From Candidatus Woesearchaeota archaeon (GTDB taxonomy: Archaea; Nanobdellota; Nanobdellia; Woesearchaeales; GW2011-AR4): DNA of 54,447 nt. The translations under genes and the position numbers were made by a program. The DNA is taken from the NCBI GenBank assembly GCA_018303185.1, contig JAGVYR010000033.1, forward strand, positions 1-54,447. The letters run 5' to 3'. Of the stretch, positions 45,286 to 54,447 are shown piece after piece; positions within the stretch are counted from its first letter, which is position 1, and every line of letters starts with the position of its first letter. The notes under the pieces were generated by a model, which saw only the letters and a list, made by a program, of their open reading frames with translations, was not told the DNA's origin and did not search any database.

Positions 45286-48200
45286 CTACCTCTTCCTCAT
45301 CATAAGCATCGTAACCAATGCCGCAACAAGCCCTGAGGCAAGCACGAAATTAGCTGCAAGGAAAATCAGATAGCCGTTGCTTTCCATGAATGTTATGCTT
45401 GTCGCAGGAACAGCTTCAGGCTCTGTCACAGGCGGCCTGACAACCTCAACAGGCTGGCTTGGAGACTTCACAGCCTCTTTTGCCTCGCTTATTCTTTCGC
45501 AGTCCTGCACGGTAAGCTCAAAAACCCTTGAGTCGCTCAGCTTCGTATCATCATAATAGGCATTGACTGCTATTGGATAAATCCCCTTTCCAACCGTCTC
45601 AGGAACCATGAAAGTCAGGGATTTCTGGTATTCGATGTCATCGCTGCCTTCATCAAGCTCAATATTCTCCTGCCTGAAATCAAGCCCAAGCTCACTGCCA
45701 ACAATCTCAACAGCAACTTCATCCTCTTCATCCCTTCCGAGATTTAGTATTTCCGTGCTCAATGAAACAGCCCTTGTGCAGGATACAGAAGAAGGCGAAA
45801 CACTAAGCTTGTTAATGTACAGCTCATGCTTCTCCTTATCAACTTCAAGCAGGACTTCCCATCTGGCTTCATGCTTCGTGTTGTTTTCATCCTCGCCTTC
45901 AGCCCTTATAATCACATCATAGTCCCCTTCGGTTATCTTATAGGGAATGTCAAAGCTTATTGATATTGTGTCCTCGTCATCAGCGCTCAGGTCGAATTCG
46001 CTGGCTTCCTCCTCAAAGTCATCCCCGTCATCTATATCTTCTATAATCACTTCAACCTTGATGTCCTCTATGTCCAGGTCTTCAGCGTTTGTGAAAAGAT
46101 TTGAGACTTCTATCTCGAATTCAACATCAGAGCCCGGGCTGACTTCTTCGCTTACCCTTGTGTTGTTTGCGACATTCTTGTCGCTCTTCCCGTCAACCTT
46201 GACATCAAGGTCAGTTATTGCAAGCCTTGGGCCTTCCGATACCCTGACTTGGAAACTCTGGTTGTCTGTGAGGATGCCGTCGCTCACGAGCACTGTCACG
46301 TTATGGGCTCCAAGCTGGCTGGAGACTGGCTGCCAGCTAATCAGGCCGGAGGAGCTGCTTATGCCCATGCCGCTTGGGAATTTTAAGAGAGAGTATGCCA
46401 ATGTGTTTCCGTCAGGGTCATCTGCATTCACATCATAGCTGTATGATTCTCTTAGGGTGGCTGAAGTTTTTGCTGCAGATGTAATTATAGGCGCACCATT
46501 AGTCGTGTTTGTCTGCGCAAAAAATGCCGTGAAATGTGCAACACTGAAGCTCAGCTTTCCGTTTGTCCTGTTGTACCTTATGTTTGAGCATATATTTGAA
46601 GGGCAGGCAGCGCCTCCTGAAGCCTTGAATCCAGATGCCATGAATATTAAAGGCGTTTTTGTGAAGTTCAGGCCTTTCATTACAAGCGATGCGGATTTGT
46701 TAAGGCCGGGAAAATTGGCAGTATCAATTGCAACAACCCCTTTGCTGATGTTTATTGCGCTTTCAAGCTGGGTAATCCCGCTGAAATTCAATGTGTTGCC
46801 ACCAAAATTAATTCCGCCATTGGCGCTGCTGTTAATGACAACATTCTTGACAGCTTCAAGCTGCGATGAATTAAGATTTGTTATGTTGCTTGTCAGGCCT
46901 GTAGAGTTCAGCTGGTTGGTTACTGCCAGTTTCCATTCCCTTCTTGCCTTGGCTCCTGAGCCGTCAGTCGCAATGGCTGTTATGTTGTATCTGCCTTTTG
47001 CCAGTCCGCTCACTGTGACACTTGTCCCGCTGCCTATGCTTGTCTCATTCCTGAACCATGCGATTGCCGCTGTGTCTCCTGTGTCAACATCAGAAACGCT
47101 TACTGAGAACTGCTGGCTTCCTGCGCTTTCGGCAATTGTCGTATTTGAGGCAGGGCTGAATGAGCTTATTGCCGGCGCGTCATTCACATTGCTTACAGTG
47201 ATTGTTACAGTGTTGCTGCTTGTTATGTTTACGCTGTCGCTGGCCCTGAATGTGACTGTATTTGTCCCGTTAAAGTTTGCAGAAGGCGTTAGAGTGACAG
47301 CTCCTGTTCCGGAATTTATTGAAACCCCTACATTGCTCGGAGTTGTGGAGCTGAACGTGAGTGCATCAGAGTCTGGGTCTCTGAAGTAAGCCTTCAGGTT
47401 CAATGAGCTGTGTACAGTATCCTCGCTCATCGCAACATTGGGGATTGTCGCATTGTTCACAGGAGCATTGTTTGGCGTTGCCAGGAATGAAAATTTGCTT
47501 GAATTCGAGCTGTTCTCCATTCCGTCGCCTGCAACAACAAGCCACCTGTATGTTTTTCCTTTTGTAAGGTTAGTTATGGTTATATTGCGGCTGGTTGTGC
47601 TCCTGTTGAATTTTGGATTGGTATGGTTGGAGAAATATACAAAGTACGTTATGCTGCCGCTTTCTGCATCTGTAGAGGCGCTCCAGTTCAGCTTTACAGA
47701 CTTAAAAAGCACATTGGCGCCGTTTGCAGGCGTGGAAAGCACAGGGGCTGCAGGTGCGTCATTCACAGCGCGCACTGTGACAGTGATGGGATTTGAAGAG
47801 TCGCTGAACTCGCCGTCATTTGCTATGAGTATTATGTTGCTCTCAGCGCCGTTGAAATCAGCAGGAGCGGTCACATTCATTATCTTTGTAGTCTGGTTTA
47901 TCTTTATCACAACATTGCTGTTGCCAACTGCTGTCCATGTTATCGCGCTTAAGGCAGTGTCCTCATCCGTCACATACTTGCTCAGGTTTACCGAAGCATT
48001 GTGCGCATCTTCATCAAACCCTATGTTCGGGATTGCCAGCACAGCAGGAGCCCTTGTATTTGCAAAGGTGACATTCAGTATAACAAGGCTGCTGCCGTTC
48101 GCGTATATGCCGTCAGTCGCATTGAATGTTATGTTTCTAACTCCATAGAAATTTGCTGATGAGGCTAATGTTGCAACGCCGGTATTATTGTTTATCATTG

Positions 48201-50370
48201 CCGTAATGTTATTCGGGCTTGATGATGTATAATTGAGCTTGTCGCCGTCAGGGTCAGTGAAGTACAGTGAAAGATTAATCGTCGTGTTAGAATCTTTTGT
48301 CCAGTTTATTTTTGGAATTGGCGCTGAATGAGGCTTCCTGCCCTGCACAGTTATTGTAATAGATTCAGAGTTATTCACATTGCCGGCTATGTCTGTTGCA
48401 ACAGCATTAATGGAGCATGCGCCGTTTGTTCCGCATCCAAGTGCATTTGAAGTTGTTGTCAGGGCATAAAGGGAGGAATTCACCCTGCTCATCACCAGCA
48501 CTGTGCTGTTGCCTATTGTTACTGTTGAGCCAGAGTCAAAGTTTGCATCATTTATTGAGACATTTATCTGTATCTGCTGTGTGGTCTGGACAGTAAGGTC
48601 AGCATCATTTACAGAAAATCCGGTTACTTTGGGATTTGCGCTGTCTGCAGTGATATTGAGCCTTTCTGAATTGTTCCTGTTTCCTGCATTGTCAAGCACT
48701 GTGAAGGAAAGGCTGCACACTCCGTTTGCAGCGCATCCAAGGGCAGCTGGAGTCGTGTTAACGAACCAAAGCCCGCCGCTTAGCCCCATTGAAAGGTTAT
48801 TCCCGCCGGAAACATTAATGGAAGAAACTCCTGAAGATGCGTCAGAAGCATTTACCCTTATGCTCAGGCTTGAGCCCTGCCTTAGCTTTTTGTCAGAATC
48901 ATTTACTAAGATTGCATTTACCTTCGGATTCTTAAGATCTATTGTAAAAGACCATACAAGCTGCTGCACTGCATTGCCCGCGTTGTCCTTGCCGTCAGCG
49001 AACAGGTATACTGTGCCTTCGCTGCCAAAATCTGTTATAGTGCCGTTCACTTCCAAACCATTCGGTATGGCAGTCTTAACCACATTATTCACACTGAAAA
49101 CTGCCGGAAGCAATGAAAAATTATATTTGAAAACTATTGAGGATGAATTAACTCCGCTCAGTGCATCAGTTATGTTGAAAGCAACTTCAGGAGTCCTTGT
49201 GTTAACGAAGGAATTGCCTGCAGGCTTGATTACGGCTCTTGAAGGGGCCGCAGAGTCTATATTAAATGATATAGCTGCAGAATTTGAATTTCCCTGAGTA
49301 TCATTTGCATTAACTGTCAGGTTATAGCTTCCGTCCCCGAAGGCTGCTGCGGAAAGTTGCGAAGTATAATAGTTTCCTGATTTGGAAGGGGAAAAGTTTG
49401 CAAGTATCCCTGAATTATTGGAGATGCTGAAATTTACTTTATCCACTAGGGATGCAATATCGGCTATTGTAACATTTATGGTATAAAGCCCCGGCTTAAG
49501 GCTTGAGCCGTTTCTTACCGCTCCATTGAAGCTCTGGATGGAAGGCCCAAGATTGTCCACGCTTACATTTGCCAATACGCTCACTCCCCTGAAACCGAAG
49601 CTGTCATTAAAATATGCAGTTATATTGTACCGGCCATCGGCATTCAGGGCAGTATTCCACACAAAATACCATATATCCCCATAATTTGCCATTGAATAAT
49701 TTGAGCCGTTAAAATTAACAAGCGCGGAATCAACGCTTGAAGTAACATCGGTTATATTTGCAGTTATATTGATGGCGCCTTTAACAGTAGAGTTGGCTGC
49801 CGGCCTTACCCACTCATTCAGGACAGGGACTTCATTGTCATTTTCCTCTCCCGGAGTCTGTATAGCCAGGTTCACAATGCTTGAATTTCCATCGGGATAT
49901 CTGCCTATTGAAACATTTTCGCCGGGGTTGGCATAGTTCAATATTGAATCTATAAGCCCGCCTGATGCGTTATACAGGTAAATACTGTCTCCGCCGTCAT
50001 TCAGGTTTAAAGATGGCACTATTGGCCCGTATTCAATTACAATAAGCCCGCTTTTGTTGCTATAAGTGTAATTGAAAAGAGTGGAATTCCTTGCCAAAAC
50101 AGCAAATCCCGAGGCTGCTATTGAAATTCCGGAGATTGTGAAGTTCTGCGAAGCCCCTGTTTCAGATATGTTATAATCGTTAAGGTCAACCGCAATTGTT
50201 CCGTTATTGTATATTTCTATCCACTCATGGTTGGTATTCGCGCTGTTCGGAAGAAACTCGTTGATGAAAACAGCGCCTGAAGCAGATTGCACTATGAAAA
50301 GCATAGCCAAAGCAGCAAGAATTCCTAATAGCAAGTTCTTTCTGAAAATAAGACCCATCATGCCCCCCAA
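45286..50370 (-). CDS. Giant secreted cell-surface protein: lamin-tail domain, Ig/cadherin-like repeats, acidic module, C-terminal TM
   Basis: Signal peptide; VFINEFLPNSANTNHEWIEIYNNG LTD motif; repeated Ig-like units; C-terminal YLIFLAANFVLASGLVAALVTMLMMRKR. Confidence 0.85.
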   Translation of the reverse strand: MGGMMGLIFRKNLLLGILAALAMLFIVQSASGAVFINEFLPNSANTNHEWIEIYNNGTIAVDLNDYNISETGASQNFTISGISIAASGFAVLARNSTLFNYTYSNKSGLIVIEYGPIVPSLNLNDGGDSIYLYNASGGLIDSILNYANPGENVSIGRYPDGNSSIVNLAIQTPGEENDNEVPVLNEWVRPAANSTVKGAINITANITDVTSSVDSALVNFNGSNYSMANYGDIWYFVWNTALNADGRYNITAYFNDSFGFRGVSVLANVSVDNLGPSIQSFNGAVRNGSSLKPGLYTINVTIADIASLVDKVNFSISNNSGILANFSPSKSGNYYTSQLSAAAFGDGSYNLTVNANDTQGNSNSAAISFNIDSAAPSRAVIKPAGNSFVNTRTPEVAFNITDALSGVNSSSIVFKYNFSLLPAVFSVNNVVKTAIPNGLEVNGTITDFGSEGTVYLFADGKDNAGNAVQQLVWSFTIDLKNPKVNAILVNDSDKKLRQGSSLSIRVNASDASSGVSSINVSGGNNLSMGLSGGLWFVNTTPAALGCAANGVCSLSFTVLDNAGNRNNSERLNITADSANPKVTGFSVNDADLTVQTTQQIQINVSINDANFDSGSTVTIGNSTVLVMSRVNSSLYALTTTSNALGCGTNGACSINAVATDIAGNVNNSESITITVQGRKPHSAPIPKINWTKDSNTTINLSLYFTDPDGDKLNYTSSSPNNITAMINNNTGVATLASSANFYGVRNITFNATDGIYANGSSLVILNVTFANTRAPAVLAIPNIGFDEDAHNASVNLSKYVTDEDTALSAITWTAVGNSNVVIKINQTTKIMNVTAPADFNGAESNIILIANDGEFSDSSNPITVTVRAVNDAPAAPVLSTPANGANVLFKSVKLNWSASTDAESGSITYFVYFSNHTNPKFNRSTTSRNITITNLTKGKTYRWLVVAGDGMENSSNSSKFSFLATPNNAPVNNATIPNVAMSEDTVHSSLNLKAYFRDPDSDALTFSSTTPSNVGVSINSGTGAVTLTPSANFNGTNTVTFRASDSVNITSSNTVTITVSNVNDAPAISSFSPASNTTIAESAGSQQFSVSVSDVDTGDTAAIAWFRNETSIGSGTSVTVSGLAKGRYNITAIATDGSGAKARREWKLAVTNQLNSTGLTSNITNLNSSQLEAVKNVVINSSANGGINFGGNTLNFSGITQLESAINISKGVVAIDTANFPGLNKSASLVMKGLNFTKTPLIFMASGFKASGGAACPSNICSNIRYNRTNGKLSFSVAHFTAFFAQTNTTNGAPIITSAAKTSATLRESYSYDVNADDPDGNTLAYSLLKFPSGMGISSSSGLISWQPVSSQLGAHNVTVLVSDGILTDNQSFQVRVSEGPRLAITDLDVKVDGKSDKNVANNTRVSEEVSPGSDVEFEIEVSNLFTNAEDLDIEDIKVEVIIEDIDDGDDFEEEASEFDLSADDEDTISISFDIPYKITEGDYDVIIRAEGEDENNTKHEARWEVLLEVDKEKHELYINKLSVSPSSVSCTRAVSLSTEILNLGRDEEDEVAVEIVGSELGLDFRQENIELDEGSDDIEYQKSLTFMVPETVGKGIYPIAVNAYYDDTKLSDSRVFELTVQDCERISEAKEAVKSPSQPVEVVRPPVTEPEAVPATSITFMESNGYLIFLAANFVLASGLVAALVTMLMMRKR

Positions 50371-50452
50371 ACATGAAGGAATGGGCGGGCGTTTTATAAA
50401 TATTATTGTTATGAAGTGACTATAAAATTTAATCTAAAACAAGTGGTAAAAA

Positions 50453-52204
50453 TTACTTCTTCTTCATTGCATAAGAGGCAAGCCCCACAGCTCCTGCGCC
50501 AAGCACAACGGTAGCGCCAAGCAGAATCAAAATATTCCTTCCGAAAGCCGGCTCCTTTGTTTCTGTCACTTTTTCCTTTATTACAGGAACTCCGGTCAGG
50601 TTGACTTTTCCATTGGCAGCTTCAGGCTCCTGCCCGGCTTGTGTTTCCTGCCCTTCCTCTTTAACTTCAGGCTCCTGCTCAGGCTCAGCCGTTTCCGCTG
50701 CCGGCTCAGTTTCGGCACCGCACGCCTTCACTTCCAGAGCGGCAGTATCTATCGTATAGAGTATCTCTCCGCCTGAAAGATAGGCATTGATCCTTATCGG
50801 GTAATTTCCTGGAACAGCATCCTTTGGCACCGCTATATCCAGCTCTTTGTCGTACTTGCTGTCATCGTCAAAAGGCACAGCGTCTACTTCAATATCCTCC
50901 TCAGCGAAATTTATGCCCAGATCCTTGTTTATTATCTCTACTTTGACGTCATCCTCATCCTTTGTGCCTATGTTCATGACCTGGACATTCAGCTGCGCGT
51001 TCCTGTTGCAGCTTACTGATGCAGGGAAAAGGCCCTTTTTTGTAATAATAATATCCCTTCTTTCCTTGACAACCTTCATATGCAGCTCCATCTCAATTAC
51101 ATGATCCACTCCGTCCTCATCGTTGCCTTCTATTGATAAAAGAATGTCATAGCTTCCGTCCCTGACTTCAAGGGGTATGTCGGCTGTGATGAAAATGCGC
51201 TCTTCGTCTCCAGGAGATATGGTGAATTCCGGGCTTTCCTCCTCAATATCCTCGCCGTCGTCAATCTCCGGTATTGTCACAGTTGCAATTATATCCTCAA
51301 TGTCAGGATCCTCATCGTCATCTGTAAAGAGGCTCTCAGCATCAATCTGAAATTCAAGACTTGAGCCGGGCTTTACATGATCTTCAAATTCCAGAGTGCT
51401 GCCGTCAGCAGCATCATTGAAGGTGTCAGTGTCCCCGTCATAATAAGTTATGTGCACGTCAAAATCATTTATTCCGAGCTTTCCGGACGAAGCGACATTT
51501 ATTGAGGATACTGTCTGGCTGAAGCTGCCCTGCGCCATCATTATATCGCCCACTTTATGGTTGGACGCTGCTTCATCATGAGGGATGAAATAAGTCACTT
51601 TTATCTTGGTGCTGCTTCCCTGCGTAAGGCTGAATGCTGTCCTGTTGAACGAAACGTTGTTTGCAGCAGGGGCATTGCTTGACGGAATTATGCTGGTAAA
51701 ATTCCCGTTGCCGTTGTTTGTCAGCGTTATCACATCAGAATATGTCCTGTTCCTGATTGCATTGGTCCTTGTAATTGAGCTTGGCGCCGCGCTCAGGCTA
51801 AGGCTTGGGGTGACATTGACTGTTATGGGCATTGAATCGAACCTGAATCCGTTTGACTGGTTTGTAATGTTTATCGTTCCTGAATAGGTGCCTGTTGTCT
51901 GGCTTCCTGATATTGTGAAGCTTATGCTCCTGGAAACAGACGCAGAGCCGTTCTGAAGGCTGCTTATGCTGCTTATCGGGCCTATTGAAATTGTGTCAGT
52001 GCCTTTTGCCAAAGTTGTTCCTGTAAATGCAAGGTTAAGCGCAGTATTCCCCGTATTGTTTACATTAATCGTGCCCGCAACCGACTGGCCCTGCCTTCCT
52101 GAAAGAGCCAGAGAGCTTTCAATTATATTGGCGCTGCCTGCTGCACTCGCTATGTATGGCAGGCATATCGCGGCCATTAAGAAAATCAATAGTGTTTTTT
52201 TCAT
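50453..52204 (-). CDS. Secreted CARDB/COG1361-like surface protein with C-terminal TM
   Basis: Signal peptide MKKTLLIFLMAAICLPYIASAA; Ig-like domains; acidic module; C-terminal ILILLGATVVLGAGAVGLASYAMKKK. Confidence 0.85.
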   Translation of the reverse strand: MKKTLLIFLMAAICLPYIASAAGSANIIESSLALSGRQGQSVAGTINVNNTGNTALNLAFTGTTLAKGTDTISIGPISSISSLQNGSASVSRSISFTISGSQTTGTYSGTINITNQSNGFRFDSMPITVNVTPSLSLSAAPSSITRTNAIRNRTYSDVITLTNNGNGNFTSIIPSSNAPAANNVSFNRTAFSLTQGSSTKIKVTYFIPHDEAASNHKVGDIMMAQGSFSQTVSSINVASSGKLGINDFDVHITYYDGDTDTFNDAADGSTLEFEDHVKPGSSLEFQIDAESLFTDDDEDPDIEDIIATVTIPEIDDGEDIEEESPEFTISPGDEERIFITADIPLEVRDGSYDILLSIEGNDEDGVDHVIEMELHMKVVKERRDIIITKKGLFPASVSCNRNAQLNVQVMNIGTKDEDDVKVEIINKDLGINFAEEDIEVDAVPFDDDSKYDKELDIAVPKDAVPGNYPIRINAYLSGGEILYTIDTAALEVKACGAETEPAAETAEPEQEPEVKEEGQETQAGQEPEAANGKVNLTGVPVIKEKVTETKEPAFGRNILILLGATVVLGAGAVGLASYAMKKK

Positions 52205-52310
52205 TTTGCCAATTGTTATTATTCAATTGATATTATTAGTCAGTAGTTAATAACCTTATATAAATCTTGCTATTTTTACTTGTACAGCCCGCGAGTAGGA
52301 TATGCCTTCA

Positions 52311-53342
52311 CTATCTATAGAATACTGGCTCTGAATCGTCATCAGAAGGCTCTTCATCTTCCTTGGCTTCATGCGAGTGCTTATCTGCATGGCTCTCCTC
52401 TTCATGCTCGTCTTCAGTTTCCTCTTCAGCCTCCTGCTGTCTGCTCTCCTGCTCTTCATATCGCTGCCCAGCATCATCTGAAGCTTGCTCCTGCAATTCC
52501 CCGGCAGATTCGCTGCTGGAATATTCAGGCTCTGTAAACTGGGACTCTTCTTCCTGAGTTTGCTCACTTGTTTCCTGCGGCTCTTCATTCACAGCAGGCT
52601 GGCTTTCTTCCTCCTTAAGCATCTCATCAAGCTCTTTCTGTATATTCTCATCAGAAGCATCTTCCTGTGCAGGCATGGCTTCCGAACCTGCATCTTCTTC
52701 AATGCCCATTCCTATATCCTGGCTGGCATCAGGCTGTATAGGCTGAACATCCTGCTCCTCCTGGCTGTCTTCCGGCAGGCTTTCCTGCTCAATATCCTGC
52801 ACTTCCTCTTTAAGCTCTTCAATCTTCTCCCTTATATCTGCAGCCTTGCTCTCGTCATTTGAAGCTTCAGCTTCCCTTATTTCTTCCTTCAGCTTCTCAG
52901 CCTGCTCTATTATCTCCTCTTTCTCCTCGTCTTTTTCTTTCGGAATGTCCTCATCTTTTATGCCCACTTCTCTCATAAGGTCATTTACAGTAAGGTCTTC
53001 CCTGTCAAGGTTAAAGCAAGGCTCAGATGTTTTTTCAGAAGCATGCTTTTCAAGGTGCAGCTTTTCCTTAACCCTGCCAATGAAGCCTTCCTTTTTCAGG
53101 GGCTCCTCAGGAATCTTAGGCTCTGTTTCCCTTGGCACTGCTTTTTCAAAATCCTTTTTCTCTATCCTGACGCCAAGTATTGCCCTTGCCTTTTCCATAG
53201 CCTCAAAATTAGAAACAGCAAGGCCCTGCCTCCTTAAGGTGCTGGCAAGCTCCCTGACCTTCTCTTCTTCATGCATATTCCTTTCCTTGAAGCGCTCGTA
53301 TATAAATTTTTTTGAAGAAATGGGATTTCCGCCACCTCCCAA
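52311..53342 (-). CDS. Glu/Asp-rich, probably disordered protein (343 aa)
   Basis: N-terminal KFIYERFKERNMHEEEKVRELASTLRRQGLAVSNFEAMEKARAILG, remainder acidic low-complexity. Confidence 0.65.
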   Translation of the reverse strand: MGGGGNPISSKKFIYERFKERNMHEEEKVRELASTLRRQGLAVSNFEAMEKARAILGVRIEKKDFEKAVPRETEPKIPEEPLKKEGFIGRVKEKLHLEKHASEKTSEPCFNLDREDLTVNDLMREVGIKDEDIPKEKDEEKEEIIEQAEKLKEEIREAEASNDESKAADIREKIEELKEEVQDIEQESLPEDSQEEQDVQPIQPDASQDIGMGIEEDAGSEAMPAQEDASDENIQKELDEMLKEEESQPAVNEEPQETSEQTQEEESQFTEPEYSSSESAGELQEQASDDAGQRYEEQESRQQEAEEETEDEHEEESHADKHSHEAKEDEEPSDDDSEPVFYR

Positions 53343-53388
53343 TGCATAAAAGGAAACTATTTTATTATTGAAGTTTTTCCTTAGTTAC

Positions 53389-53688
53389 ATGGTGCTCAGG
53401 GCGGAAAGGGAGGTGCTTAATAAGCTCTTTTGTGATTTTAGCAAAGAAGCATGTAAAAAGATTCCATCTGAAATGAGCCAAAGGATGGAGGCAGTTGAAA
53501 GGTGGGCAAATTTCGTAAGGGATAATCCGGACAAATGGAAAAAGATTCAGTCAGAGTTTATAGATGCCCAGTTTTCAAAGTCCAATGCGTTCATCAAAAG
53601 GCTGCTTAAGCAGAAAGGCGGCAGGGAAAAAGTCATTGAGCTGTACGGGATAAAGAACCTTAAAGGGTACAAGGACTTTCTGGGATAG
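53389..53688 (+). CDS. Small hypothetical protein (99 aa)
   Basis: ATG 53389 inside listed ORF 53368-53688. Confidence 0.6.
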   Translation: MVLRAEREVLNKLFCDFSKEACKKIPSEMSQRMEAVERWANFVRDNPDKWKKIQSEFIDAQFSKSNAFIKRLLKQKGGREKVIELYGIKNLKGYKDFLG

Positions 53689-53689
53689 C

Positions 53690-54166
53690 CTATTTTCCGC
53701 AGAAAAATATAATGTCTTTTTCTTCTTCAATAGTTTTTTTTATTTTAAAGTTTTTTTTGATTGCGTTTTTTATTTCATTGAATTTCTTTGATTTTTTTAA
53801 TACTGAAAATGCGAAATCCCTTTTCCCGACCCTTTTCATCTCCAAAAGCCCTTTTTCTGCATCATCAAAGTTGTGGATTGCTGTTACAGAAACTACAATG
53901 TCGAAAAAATCGCCTTCAAACGGGTTTTTTTCAGCCCTGCCGAGGATTTTATTTTTTATCTTGCTCTGCTTCAGCAGTTCCGTGGAAGGGTCTATCCCGT
54001 AAACATTGCAGTCGAAATCAGAAGATAAGCCGGTCCCGCAGCCCACGTCCAGAAGTTTGTAGGATTTTTTTATTTTGAGGTTTTGCTTTATTATTGCAAC
54101 TTTCTTCCTCTGCTCCTCGCTGTGAAGCTCGTTGTAGCCCTTGGATGTTGAATTGTAGTAACCCAT
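53690..54166 (-). CDS. Class I SAM-dependent methyltransferase
   Basis: YKLLDVGCGTGLSSDFDCNVYGIDPS. Confidence 0.85.
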   Translation of the reverse strand: MGYYNSTSKGYNELHSEEQRKKVAIIKQNLKIKKSYKLLDVGCGTGLSSDFDCNVYGIDPSTELLKQSKIKNKILGRAEKNPFEGDFFDIVVSVTAIHNFDDAEKGLLEMKRVGKRDFAFSVLKKSKKFNEIKNAIKKNFKIKKTIEEEKDIIFFCGK

Positions 54167-54262
54167 AAGCAGGAGATAACTAGGTCATCTTTAAATATAT
54201 TTTGTTACTTATAAATAGTAAAATATGGAAACATTTAAATAGTGTTGAAAAATAATAAGAAT

Positions 54263-54447
54263 ATGGCTAACAGAGGGGCGATTTTAGCAGCCGCAGGCGC
54301 GTTTGTTTTAGCAACAGCTATGCCTTTAAGCCAATCTTCTAACTCCGTAATAGGAACACCTAGGGCAGCCATGCGGCAGCCATCTTCTCTGGCCGATAGG
54401 CTGAATGGTGCGCCTGCATCACCCAGTCTGCTTAGCCAAGGCGTTAT
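54263..54447 (+). CDS. Secreted protein, 5' part only (runs off window)
   Basis: MANRGAILAAAGAFVLATAMPLSQSS signal-peptide-like N-terminus; AT-rich promoter upstream. Confidence 0.55.
   Translation, partial: MANRGAILAAAGAFVLATAMPLSQSSNSVIGTPRAAMRQPSSLADRLNGAPASPSLLSQGV

Noticed and set aside
45608-51887. Multiple long + strand ORFs opposite the two large surface-protein genes
   Set aside because: They are antisense to long minus-strand ORFs with clear signal peptides, Ig-like repeats and TM anchors; their translations are low-complexity shadows.
1-54447. CRISPR array or cas genes
   Set aside because: No regularly spaced direct repeats and no Cas-like proteins seen.

Overview
54.4-kb window of an archaeal genome, probably a DPANN-type lineage judging from the mix of archaeal ribosomal and elongation-factor genes with many small, divergent proteins. 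The backbone includes L7Ae-S28e-L24e-Ndk-EF2-EF1A-S10, a prepilin peptidase, a Kef-type antiporter, split NAD(P)H-hydrate repair genes, an Lrp regulator with racemase and dehydrogenase genes, and large cell-surface proteins. The main discovery candidate is at 124-8423: a giant secreted subtilase (S8) ending in a GHSNG alpha/beta-hydrolase domain, followed by overlapping genes that alternate (i) orphan copies of that hydrolase C-terminus without signal peptides and (ii) three dissimilar small multi-TM proteins, ending in a 24-aa remnant of another hydrolase copy. This looks like a polymorphic toxin/immunity locus with orphan tip cassettes, built on a subtilase carrier in an archaeon. It abuts a minus-strand tRNA-Ser(GGA) gene that I read as having two introns, one of them (72 nt) inside the T-loop with a bulge-helix-bulge-like junction. 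Other points of interest: several unassigned structured RNA candidates (two are homologous to each other with compensatory stem changes), tandem HIT proteins with Met at the nucleophilic His, a cis-prenyltransferase homologue lacking the catalytic motif, a standalone C-terminal half of RqcH/NEMF, and a frameshifted CRM/YhbY pseudogene. All calls are from reading the sequence; no database search was possible.
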